Below, piece by piece: positions 22,055 through 31,438 of a stretch of DNA of 60,000 nucleotides (the stretch's first letter is position 1; each line of letters starts with the position of its first letter). The position numbers and the translations under genes are program-made. A model generated the notes under the pieces. That model ran no database searches, was not told where the DNA came from, and saw nothing but the letters and a program-made list of their open reading frames with translations. The DNA is from Owenia fusiformis (taxonomy: Eukaryota; Annelida; Polychaeta; Sabellida; Oweniidae), in assembly GCA_903813345.2 (NCBI GenBank), contig CAIIXF020000001.1, positions 22,279,915-22,339,914 on the forward strand. Direction: 5' to 3'.

Positions 22055-22261
22055 TCACACAAAGTTCACTGTACTCAGGCTGAAGCCAAGCGATGACTGC
22101 AACACTGGAATCTGTCTAGTTGGTATTGGAGCAGACTTATCATTAGATTCTTCGTCTGTAGTGGTAATGCAAACACGAGTGCAAATTACAAACATCAAAC
22201 AAAGGAGTACAAACGATATGCTGCCCACAATCAAAGCGATGAAAAGAACATCCAGTTCCAT
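22055..22261 (-). CDS. Small single-pass membrane protein ORF in the LTR (copy 1)
   Basis: 68 codons. A hydrophobic segment at about residues 5-30 (VLFIALIVGSISFVLLCLMF) is followed by Cys-containing juxtamembrane residues (CTRVC) and a polar tail of about 35 residues (TTTDEESNDKSAPIPTRQIP). The frame is open for 15 codons before the ATG and includes CTRQDTGPC, as if it were the end of an extracellular Cys-rich domain. An identical frame is at 35376-35582. It could be a captured exon of a cell-surface protein or a minimal envelope-like remnant. There is no evidence of translation. Confidence 0.4.
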   Translation of the reverse strand: MELDVLFIALIVGSISFVLLCLMFVICTRVCITTTDEESNDKSAPIPTRQIPVLQSSLGFSLSTVNFV

Positions 22262-22284
22262 ACAAGGACCAGTATCTTGTCTCG

Positions 22285-24330
22285 TGCAGGTAGCCTCCTC
22301 GTGCTAAGTCTAGTGAATCGTCTTCTCCCTCAAGTAGCCTCCTCCGGCTAAGTCTAGTGGATCCTCTTCTCCCTCAGGTAGCCTGCTCCGGCTAAGTCCA
22401 AAAGATCCTCTTCTCCCTCAGGTAGCCTCCTCCGGCTAAGTCCAATGGATCACCTTCCTCAGGAAGTCCGTTCGACAAAGTCGCTAAAATAAAGACCCAG
22501 CCTCAGTGAGTCCGTTCGACAAAGTCAACTGGAACGTCTTCTCCCTCAGGTAGCCTCTTCAGCTAAGTCCAATGGATCCTCTTCTCCCTCAGGTAGCCTC
22601 TTCAGCTAAGTCCAGTGGATCCTCTTCTCCCTCAGGTAGCCTCTTCAGCTAAGTCCAGTGGATCCTCTTCTCCCTCAGGTAGCCTCCTCTGGGTAAGTCC
22701 AATGGATCACCTTCCTCAGGAAGTCCGTTCGACAAAGTCGCTAAAATAAAGACCCAGCCTCAGTGAGTCCGTTCGACAAAGTCAACTGGAACGTCTTCTC
22801 CCTCAGGTAGCCTCTTCAGCTAAGTCCAATGGATCCTCTTCTCCCTCAGGTAGCCTCTGGCTAAGTCCAATGGATCCTCTTCTCCCTCAGGTAGCCTCTG
22901 GCTAAGTCCAATGGATCCTCTTCTCCCTCAGGTAGCCTCTTCAGCTAAGTCCAGTGGATCCTCTTCTCCCTCAGGTAGCCTCCTCTGGGTAAGTCCAATG
23001 GATCACCTTCCTCAGGAAGTCCGTTCGACAAAGTCGCTAAAATAAAGACCCAGCCTCAGTGAGTCCGTTCGACAAAGTCAACTGGAACGTCTTCTCCCTC
23101 AGGTAGCCTCTTCAGCTAAGTCCAATGGATCCTCTTCTCCCTCAGGTAGCCTCTTCAGCTAAGTCCAGTGGATCCTCTTCTCCCTCAGGTAGCCTCTTCA
23201 GCTAAGTCCAGTGGATCCTCTTCTCCCTCAGGTAGCCTCCTCTGGGTAAGTCAAATGGATCACCTTCCTCAGGAAGTCCGTTCGACAAAGTCGCTAAAAT
23301 AAAGACCCAGCCTCAGTGAGTCCGTTCGACAAAGTCAACTGGAACGTCTTCTCCCTCAGGTAGCCTCTTCAGCTAAGTCCAATGGATCCTCTTCTCCCTC
23401 AGGTAGCCTCTGGCTAAGTCCAATGGATCCTCTTCTCCCTCAGGTAGCCTCTGGCTAAGTCCAATGGATCCTCTTCAGCTAAGTCCAGTGGATCCTCTTC
23501 TCCCTCAGGTAGCCTCCTCTGGGTAAGTCCAATGGATCACCTTCCTCAGGAAGTCCGTTCGACAAAGTCGCTAAAATAAAGACCCAGCCTCAGTGAGTCC
23601 GTTCGACAAAGTCAACTGGAACGTCTTCTCCCTCAGGTAGCCTCTTCAGCTAAGTCCAATGGATCCTCTTCTCCCTCAGGTAGCCTCTTCAGCTAAGTCC
23701 AGTGGATCCTCTTCTCCCTCAGGTAGCCTCTTCAGCTAAGTCCAGTGGATCCTCTTCTCCCTCAGGTAGCCTCCTCTGGGTAAGTCAAATGGATCACCTT
23801 CCTCAGGAAGTCCGTTCGACAAAGTCGCTAAAATAAAGACCCAGCCTCAGTGAGTCCGTTCGACAAAGTCAACTGGAACGTCTTCTCCCTCAGGTAGCCT
23901 CTTCAGCTAAGTCCAGTGGATCCTCTTCTCCCTCAGGTAGCCTCCTCTGGGTAAGTCCAATGGATCACCTTCCTCAGGAAGTCCGTTCGACAGTCGCTAA
24001 AATAAAGACCCAGCCTCAGTGAGTCCGTTCGACAAAGTCAACTGGAACGTCTCCCTCAGGTAGCCTCTTCCGGTGAAGTCCAATGGATCCTCTTCTCCCT
24101 CAGGTAGCCTCCTCCGGCTAAGTCCAATGGATCCTCTTCTCCCTCAGGTAGCCTCTTCAGCTAAGTCCAGTGGATCCTCTTCTCCCTCAGATAGGCTCCT
24201 CCAGCTAAGTCCAATGGATCACCTTCCTCAGGAAGTCCGTTCGACAGTCGCTGAAATAAAGACCCAGCCTCAGTGAGTCCGTTCGACAAAGTCAACTGGA
24301 ACGTCTTCAGTGAGGAAGTTTCACAATAAA
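22285..24330. repeat. LTR tandem array 1: 43-bp units in 260-290-bp blocks
   Basis: The basic unit of about 43 bp (tagcctcttcagctaagtcc plus agtggatcctcttctccctc plus agg) is repeated several times and followed by a distinct spacer (cctcaggaagtccgttcgac, aaaataaagacccagcctca). The spacer recurs about eight times, so this is a higher-order array. The unit length is not a multiple of three and the array is not coding in either direction. Confidence 0.9.
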
Positions 24331-25200
24331 TTATCTAAGTCAAACTTCAAATAGAACAAAGTCGAAGAATATTTCAAAGTGTGAGTAAGAAATATTCTAA
24401 GTCCAAGTTAGTATAAACGACTAAAATGTATAAGTCCAACTCCAGGTAGATGTACCACAGAACAAAGTCAAAGAATATTTCGAAGTGCCAGTAAGAAATG
24501 TTCTAAGTCCAAGTTAGCATCCACAGCAAAATATACAAGTCCAACTTCAGGTAGATGTATCACAGAACAAAGTCAAAGAATATTAAAAATGATTAAAATA
24601 TTCTAAGTCCAAGTTAGCATCCACAGCAAAATATACAAGTCCAACTTCAGGTAGATGTATCACAGAACAAAGTCAAAGAATATTAAAAATGATTAAAATA
24701 TTCTAAGTCCAAGTTATCATCTACAGCAAAATATACAAGTCCAACTCCAGGTAGATGTATCACAGAACAAAGTCAAAGAATATTGAAAATGATTAAAATA
24801 TTCTAAGTCCAAGTTAGCATCCACAGCAAAATATACAAGTCCAACTTCAGGTAGATGTATCACAGAACAAAGTCAAAGAATATTGAAAATGATTAAAATA
24901 TTCTAAGTCCAAGTTAGCATCCACAGCAAAATGTACAAGTCCAACTTCAGGTAGATGTATCACAGAACAAAGTCAAAGAATATTGAAAATGATTAAAATA
25001 TTCTAAGTCCAAGTTATCATCTACAGAAAAATGTACAAGTCCAACTAAATTGACTTTGCCAAAGTTTAACCTCAAGTAGATTCGTCTACAGCCAGGTACA
25101 TGTGAACAGAACAAAGTCAAAGAATATTAAAAATTGATTAAAATATTCTAAGTCCAAGTTATCATGTACAGAAAATGTCAAAGTCCAACAAAGTCAAAGT
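24331..25200. repeat. LTR tandem array 2: about 100-bp units
   Basis: Units with caagtccaact(t/c)caggtagatgta, acagaacaaagtcaaagaat and attctaagtccaagtta recur at a spacing of about 100 bp from about 24430 to 25030, then decay. The aagtcc word is shared with array 1, so the arrays may have a common origin. Confidence 0.9.
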
Positions 25201-25286
25201 TGTCAAAATTTACAAAATATCACGAGCGGAGCTCTGTACCAGTCAAAAGCTAAATCAAGTCTCTCTCGAGTGTCAACTTTCTCAGC

Positions 25287-25293
25287 TTATATA
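25287..25293 (-). promoter_or_regulatory. LTR TATA box (TATATAA)
   Basis: TATATAA on the element strand, about 700 bp into the LTR and before the tandem arrays. The same box is at 38608-38614 in the 5' LTR. Transcription would begin near 38580 in the 5' LTR, which puts both arrays in the transcript leader. Confidence 0.5.
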
Positions 25294-25998
25294 CTCTAGG
25301 AGGTTGCCCGGATGACGTACTCGCGCAATACAAAATATTGGCGCAAACTGATTAACCAAATGTTTAAATTACGATTACGGGCCTACAGACGTGAAAATAA
25401 CTCACAAATATGGTTGGTAATTGCGAGTTAATTATACAGATAAGAAATATAATGATAAAGTGTGGAAATACATTCACAATAGGTGGCTAGAGCAAGTTAT
25501 TTAATGGAACAGGAAATAAAATGACCGCCGAAATGGCAGACGAGATTGAATTGACATTTCAAATTCACGACCAAATATCTTGAAAACTAAACATTATTGC
25601 TACCCCTAATTTACAGAAATGATCGCTAATATTGTTATCTATCTAAATAAATCTAAATTAATAATTCAAATGGACTAACTAACCTGTATTTTTGCGATAA
25701 GTACGGAGCTTGAATATTCGAAGTTGTGGCTTAGTGAAGTAACTCTAAATGAGCACTACTAATGAAACGAAAAATACTACATTGAAATAATGAGACAGAA
25801 AACGAAACTACCTCACTAAAAATAATGAACGCTAGCCGCCTAATTAAATATTGCAATGGGCCACAAATAAATATAATTATCACCAAAGGACCAGGTAAAA
25901 TAAGGGAACAAGTGAAGTTGTTGTATTTAATGGCCATAATCTTGAGACTATCCAAATGGAAAACTATAATAATTTTTCAAAAAAAATATTTTGTTACA

Positions 25999-26013
25999 CT
26001 CCTCCCTTCTTTT
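25999..26013 (-). promoter_or_regulatory. Polypurine tract
   Basis: On the element strand AAAAGAAGGGAGGAG lies directly before the 3' LTR, the expected primer site for plus-strand DNA synthesis. Confidence 0.85.
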
Positions 26014-26869
26014 GTTTTTGGTGTTTTCAACACCAAGCATAATTTCTCTTGAACTAACAATATATTTTTTTAAGAAAAATAAACTGTATTAAACTATAAA
26101 AACTTTCTTATCAAAAATAGTTACATTATAAAAATAACTACATTACATCTTACGAAAATATGTTATTTTGATGGCACTACTACTAAAGATAATTTTACTT
26201 TCTCTCATTGGTTATAACCAGGAGTTTTCTATCTCTAGTTTCAAGTGATTACATGCCTATAAACTACATCTCTAGTTACTTGACTTATAATAAACTACCA
26301 AAACACAAAGTGTGTCCGGTCATAAACATTTACTATCTCTTGTTTCAAGTAACAGCATGACTTATACACTCAAAACATAAAAAGTTATGACATGCAACAA
26401 AAATGTACCATCTCAAGTTTCAAATGATTACATGATTCATAAACTAGTCTCTAGCGACATGATTTGTAATAAACTACCAATATACAAAGTGTGTCATGCA
26501 ATATACAAAAAATAAATGTCTTCACTCATGCACAACCACATTACAATTTCTAAGTCATCATGTGAACTATCTTATTTTAATGCCAGAACTACTAAACTGT
26601 CTTCATACTCTGTCGTTACCATATGTGAGATAAGTATTACAAAAATAAATTCACCCATCACTAATCACCAGGTACTTAAATTACTCGCCATAAAATCAAG
26701 ATATAAGCTCATTGTCATACAAAATAATTGTAAACAGCTCATGTACGAAGCAAAATAATTATCTCTCCATTAAAAACTGATCATCTTTTCTAAGTCCTAA
26801 TAACAGTCTCTTATAATATCTGGTTATATTTTCTAAGTCCTCATAATAGTCTCTATCACACTAGAATCT
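26014..26869 (-). other. Retrotransposon 3' non-coding segment
   Basis: Lies between the Pol stop and the polypurine tract. It contains imperfect repeats with the words tctagtttcaagtgattacatg-like (26233, 26338, 26410) and aataaactaccaa-acaaagtgtgtc (26289, 26469). No envelope-like frame was found. Confidence 0.6.
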
Positions 26870-29800
26870 TTATATTTTGAGATCGCTATATCGACTTACC
26901 AATGTCTCATCTTCTATCACTGAACCGTCCCTGGCAAAATACCTAAAACGGATCTCCATTTTGATAGGGTTACGGATTGTCCCCCTTTGGTAGTCCTCAT
27001 ATTCATCGGTTTCCTCATCCTGTAAACGTTGTAACTCCACCCTGGGTTGTTGGTTCAACTTTACATCTTCCTCATCCGAGCTATCTACCACATATTTCTT
27101 GCTCTTTGGCGCTTTTCGAACTCTTTTGTTATGTGGCTTTGATGACGCCCCCTCAACTACTACTGTCCGACTATCCATTTTTTCAACCTCTTCTATTTCA
27201 CTCTCCACTTTATTGTCCTGACCAGACTTGTCCTTGACTACTCTTTTACCCTGTTTAGAGGTTGTCTTTGCCTTCTCTTCGTAGGTTTTCTTGATGTCAT
27301 GATCGGTTGGTTTTACTGTCCCATCGCTGACTCTCTTACTGTCTTTATCTGTGGGTTTCTTTGTGTCATTAGTAGTTTTCTTAATGTTTTTATCAGTGGT
27401 GTTCTTGTCTTTTTCAGTGGTTTTCTTAGGATCAGTGGTTTGCTTTATGTCTTTATCAGTTTTCTTAGTGTCTTTTTCAGTGGTTTTCTTAGGATCTTTG
27501 TCGGTGATTTGCTTTATGTCTTTATCAGTTTTCTTAGTGTCCTTATCGGTTGGTCTCTTCATGTCATCGCTCTTTTCGTTATTGTTACTGTCTATCGCTA
27601 TTTTCTCTGGTGATTTCTCTTTCACGCTTGGTTCTTTCTTACTATCCAATATCTTACCCCACACTGATAAAACTCCCTCTACCCTCTTGGTTTTGTCAGC
27701 AGGTTCTTCCCCGGTTGAAAGGCATGGTACGGGTTTATCAACGGTAGGTGGTACTGACACTGTCATGGGAGAGTTCTTTTCAGGGGGCGCTCCCAAGCTT
27801 GCTGAAGGTGGATAGGTTGTGGTGCAAGGCGTCTGTAAACCTTGCAGTAGTCCTGAAATCTGTCGCATAATTTGTATCCCCTCTGGACTTTGCAGACTTG
27901 CGACTTGTTCTTCCTGACTAAATGCCTTACTAGAGGACAGGGAGGACCTCTCCCACCTGGCGAATTTATCTACTCTGTTATAGTCCCTGCTGGAAGCTCC
28001 GTCCCTATCATGGTCCCTCTTTTGATCCTGATCTCTATTACGATAGTCTCTTTCTGTTTCTCTATGATCTGTCCCTCTGTCGTTCTCTCTCCGGTTGGAA
28101 GCTCTGCCCCTATCATGGTCCCTACTTTGACCCTGGTCTCTATTGCGATAGTCTCTGTCTGTCTCTCTACTACGGGAGCGATCCCTTCGGTCTTGGGACC
28201 CATATCTGTCATCCCGGCCTCCATAGTCCCTACGCCCGTGTCCTCTGTGAGACATTCTTTCTTGGTACCTGGAAATACAAAAAGAGGTCTCTAAGTCATA
28301 GTCCGCAAAGCGTTTTGGGGGTTTACGAACTCGCTTACCAACACAGTTCTTAACTTTATCAGACACATTATTATCTGACTTTGGCTTATCACACGCAGTA
28401 GGCTCCCAAAAATCTGTGTCCATCTGGCCATCAGGATCTTCCTTCTTCGACACTTCCTTGGCTTCAAAGTCCGAAGGTTCAGTATTCTTCTTGGATGCCC
28501 TTTTGTCAGTCGCCTCGTTCTTCAGTTCTTCAGATTTGTAGTCCTCATTCTTCAACTCCGGCTCGGTCTCCTCATTCTTCAGTTCTTCAGACTTGTAGTC
28601 CAATGGATCGGTGTGTATCTCCACCATCTTAGGTTCGGTATCCTCATTCTTCAGTTCTTCAGATTTGTAGTCCTCATTCTTCAACTCCGGCTCGGTCTCC
28701 TCATTCTGCACTTCTTCAGATTTGCAGTCCTCATTCTTCAACTCCGGCTGGTTAGGTTTGAAATCAAATGGGTCTGCTGCTAGCTCGGACATCTTTGGAA
28801 TGGTCCCTTCTTGTGGTATAGTCCAACCGTCTGGAAGGCAACTCTCGTAAGGCTTCATCTGATCGAAATGTACCACCCTAGGCTTGATCTTTCCCCACTC
28901 ACGGATACGATACGTCACATCTGACATCTTTTGGAGGACCTGAAATGGACCAATCCATTTACATTGTAATTTAGGAGACACCCCTTTCTTCTTAGTGTTG
29001 TTTTTTAACCACACAGCTTCCCCTATAGTGTATCCCTTCCCTGAAACCCGCCGATCATAAGCATCTCGTTGCCGTTGATTGGCTTTCTTCAACACTTGGC
29101 TGGCGCGCTCATGTGCATCTCTTAAGCCTTGTCTAAGTTCAATCACGTAATCCGTCTTAGTTTCTTCTGATACAGGGTTTTCCACTATCCAGGATACTGG
29201 CACAGCCAACTCCCTTCCGAACATCATCATTGCTGGTGTCTCCCCTGTCGCCTCGTGAGTGGATGTGCGATAGGCCAGCAATGCATAAGGAATCTTTACA
29301 TCCCAGTCGTATTGATGAACATCAGGCTGTAACAGTTTAGCAATAGTATCCAATAGAGTCCGATTGTACCTCTCCACCATCCCGTTGCTCTGCGGATGGA
29401 AGGGTGTAGTACGGGTCTTGTGAATCCCCATCAATTCACAGATTTCTTGAAATACATGAGACTCAAAATTTCTGCCTTGATCTGAGTGCAGTTCTGCTGG
29501 GGCTCCAAATCTGCAAACAACCTCGTTTACCAACTTATCAGCTACAGTTGTGGCTTCTTGATTAGGGAGAGGGTAGGCTTCAACCCACTTCGAGAAGTAG
29601 TTGGCACACACCATTATCACCTTATTCCCTCTTGGTGTCTCGGGGAATGGTCCCAAAATATCCACAGCATAACGCTCCATAGGAGAACTAACTCCTTGGA
29701 CCTGCATGGGAGCTCTTCTAGCCTTCAAGGGTTTTCTTCTGGTTCCACAGGTGTGGCAAGAGCGCACAACTCCTCTAACATCGACTCTCTGCTCAAACCA

Positions 29801-31438
29801 ATAGAATCTCTGTCGGCTCTTCAGGAAGGTGCGACGGACACCAAAATGTCCGGCAACCTTGTTAGAGTGGCTCATCTCTAGAACAATCGCCTTCATTGGA
29901 GATGGAACTAGTATCTGTAGATGACCATGCTCCCCACTGGCATCCTCCCATCTGTTGCAAAGTACATTGTTGTTGATCTCAAGTTGATTCCAAAGGTGCC
30001 AATAATGCTTTGTAGCGGGCGAATTGTAACTGATCTTATCCCAAGTTGGTCTGATTGAAGAAGTTCGCAGAGCCTCTAATATAGGCTGTATCTCAGGATC
30101 TTGTCCTTGTGCCTCCGCAATTTTCTCCAAAGTCCAAGTTGGTTCAACAGAGACCACAGAGATTGCTACCTGAAGCACATCTTCCTGTTCCACCTCATCA
30201 CAATGTGAACACTGGTGACAGGGCCGTCTGGACATAACATCAGCGTTCGCATGTTTTGGTCCTGGGCGATATTCCAGTTGGTAGTTATACTCCTGTAGTA
30301 CCTCCAGCCATCGAGCTAGTTGTCCCTCTGGATTCCTGAAGTTAGTTAACCACCTCAATGATCCATGGTCTGAACGAATGGTAAATCTGACCCCATACAA
30401 GTATTGGCGAAAATACTTGACAAAAAATACCACAGCTAAAAGTTCCTTGCGAGTCACGCAGTAATTCAACTCTGGTCCATTCAACCGATGACTTGCATAG
30501 TATATCACCCGCTCTTCATTGTCTTGAATCTGGGATAACACAGCACCCAAAGCTTCATGACTGGCATCCGTGTCTAAAATATAGGGACAATCATCTCTGG
30601 GAAAAGATAAGATAGGTGCTGTAGTTAACATCTCCTTCAAAGCAACAAAGGCCTCCTCTGCTTCAGGATTCCACATAAATCTCTGATTCTTTCGTGTCAA
30701 CTTGTGTAAAGGACCGGCTATTTCGGCAAAGTTTTTGATATGCCTTCTGTAGTAAGAAGCCCCTCCTACAAATTGTCGGACATGTTTTACTGTCCTTGGA
30801 GTAGGGTACTGCACCATAGCTGCTATCTTCTCCGGGTCTGGTGCAATGCCATCACCAGAAACAACATGGCCGAGGAAGTTCACTTTAGTCTGGAACAGGG
30901 TACACTTGCTAGGTTTCATCTTCAATCCAGCTCGGCGAAGACAACCAAATACCCTTTCTAAGCGACCAATCGCTTGTTCAAACGTGGGGGCGAATGAAAT
31001 CACATCGTCCAAATAAACCAGAGAACCATCATCTTTCAAACCACTAAGAACTTCTTCCATCAGGCGACAAAATGTCGAAGGTGCATTCGATAAGCCAAAT
31101 GGCATCACAGTCCATTGGTAAAGTCCACCTCTTACTGTGAACGCTGACTTCTCTTGAGCGTCTTTATCCAATAAGACCTGCCAATACCCACTTGCAAGAT
31201 CCAGTGTGCTGAAATACTTCGATCCATTCAGCATATCCAAGGTTTCATCGATTCTAGGAATTGGGAAAGCGTCTTTCTTCGTAACACTATTAAGTTTTCG
31301 GTAATCGACGCAGAATCTCCATGAGCCGTCTTTCTTTCTTACAAGTACTATGGGTGACGCCCACGGACTCTGGGAGGGCTCGATTATACCTCGCTTCATC
31401 ATGTCTTCAATAAGATCAGTCACAGTATCCTGACGACT
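26870..31438 (-). CDS. pol: Pol: reverse transcriptase, RNase H, integrase, long C-terminal extension
   Basis: Reads in the same frame as Gag-protease after one UGA (31439-31441). Positions are counted from 31423. RT: SPWASPIVLVRKKDGSWRFC near residue 20, the catalytic YLDDV near 136. RNase H: LDTDASHEALGAVL near 279, RSDHGSLRWL near 355. Integrase: zinc-binding HFGVRRT...CHTC, catalytic core around DILGPF (584), HSDQGRNF and HPQSNGMVERYN. A GPY/F-type module (KWIGPFQVL) is near 820. The next 600 or so residues are unusual: ELKNED.KSEE repeats (about 890-970), an RS/RD-rich stretch (about 1057-1154, RDRSRSRETDRDYRNRDQGQ) and lysine-rich TDKD.KK repeats (about 1284-1377). No chromodomain was recognised. 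Confidence 0.93.
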   Translation of the reverse strand, partial: SRQDTVTDLIEDMMKRGIIEPSQSPWASPIVLVRKKDGSWRFCVDYRKLNSVTKKDAFPIPRIDETLDMLNGSKYFSTLDLASGYWQVLLDKDAQEKSAFTVRGGLYQWTVMPFGLSNAPSTFCRLMEEVLSGLKDDGSLVYLDDVISFAPTFEQAIGRLERVFGCLRRAGLKMKPSKCTLFQTKVNFLGHVVSGDGIAPDPEKIAAMVQYPTPRTVKHVRQFVGGASYYRRHIKNFAEIAGPLHKLTRKNQRFMWNPEAEEAFVALKEMLTTAPILSFPRDDCPYILDTDASHEALGAVLSQIQDNEERVIYYASHRLNGPELNYCVTRKELLAVVFFVKYFRQYLYGVRFTIRSDHGSLRWLTNFRNPEGQLARWLEVLQEYNYQLEYRPGPKHANADVMSRRPCHQCSHCDEVEQEDVLQVAISVVSVEPTWTLEKIAEAQGQDPEIQPILEALRTSSIRPTWDKISYNSPATKHYWHLWNQLEINNNVLCNRWEDASGEHGHLQILVPSPMKAIVLEMSHSNKVAGHFGVRRTFLKSRQRFYWFEQRVDVRGVVRSCHTCGTRRKPLKARRAPMQVQGVSSPMERYAVDILGPFPETPRGNKVIMVCANYFSKWVEAYPLPNQEATTVADKLVNEVVCRFGAPAELHSDQGRNFESHVFQEICELMGIHKTRTTPFHPQSNGMVERYNRTLLDTIAKLLQPDVHQYDWDVKIPYALLAYRTSTHEATGETPAMMMFGRELAVPVSWIVENPVSEETKTDYVIELRQGLRDAHERASQVLKKANQRQRDAYDRRVSGKGYTIGEAVWLKNNTKKKGVSPKLQCKWIGPFQVLQKMSDVTYRIREWGKIKPRVVHFDQMKPYESCLPDGWTIPQEGTIPKMSELAADPFDFKPNQPELKNEDCKSEEVQNEETEPELKNEDYKSEELKNEDTEPKMVEIHTDPLDYKSEELKNEETEPELKNEDYKSEELKNEATDKRASKKNTEPSDFEAKEVSKKEDPDGQMDTDFWEPTACDKPKSDNNVSDKVKNCVGKRVRKPPKRFADYDLETSFCISRYQERMSHRGHGRRDYGGRDDRYGSQDRRDRSRSRETDRDYRNRDQGQSRDHDRGRASNRRENDRGTDHRETERDYRNRDQDQKRDHDRDGASSRDYNRVDKFARWERSSLSSSKAFSQEEQVASLQSPEGIQIMRQISGLLQGLQTPCTTTYPPSASLGAPPEKNSPMTVSVPPTVDKPVPCLSTGEEPADKTKRVEGVLSVWGKILDSKKEPSVKEKSPEKIAIDSNNNEKSDDMKRPTDKDTKKTDKDIKQITDKDPKKTTEKDTKKTDKDIKQTTDPKKTTEKDKNTTDKNIKKTTNDTKKPTDKDSKRVSDGTVKPTDHDIKKTYEEKAKTTSKQGKRVVKDKSGQDNKVESEIEEVEKMDSRTVVVEGASSKPHNKRVRKAPKSKKYVVDSSDEEDVKLNQQPRVELQRLQDEETDEYEDYQRGTIRNPIKMEIRFRYFARDGSVIEDETLVSRYSDLKI

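Larger units (their letters stand above)
21759..25998 (-). repeat. 3' LTR of the retrotransposon (4,240 bp)
   Basis: Matches 35080-39319 at a constant offset of 13,321. I noticed two differences (22814 C versus 36135 T, 25838 G versus 39159 A). It is exceptionally long for a Gypsy LTR. In element direction it holds a TATATAA box at 25293-25287, two tandem arrays, a small membrane-protein ORF and an AATAAA at 21891-21886. By position this implies U3 of about 0.7 kb, R of about 3.4 kb and U5 of about 0.1 kb. Confidence 0.95.

Noticed and set aside
24073-24276. Plus-strand Ser/Pro-rich repeat frames in the LTR arrays (also 37394-37597)
   Set aside because: The 43-bp unit shifts frame each repeat, so these are chance readings of a non-coding tandem array.
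22284-25200. CRISPR array
   Set aside because: Units are contiguous and near-identical, without unique spacers, and lie inside a retrotransposon LTR in eukaryotic DNA.
26014-26869. Envelope gene of the retrotransposon
   Set aside because: No frame with a signal peptide, glycosylation sites and membrane anchor lies between Pol and the polypurine tract.
26977-28294. Hydrophobic plus-strand frames opposite Pol, looking like membrane proteins
   Set aside because: Antisense of lysine- and arginine-rich codons gives Phe/Leu/Ser-rich frames. No splice or start support.
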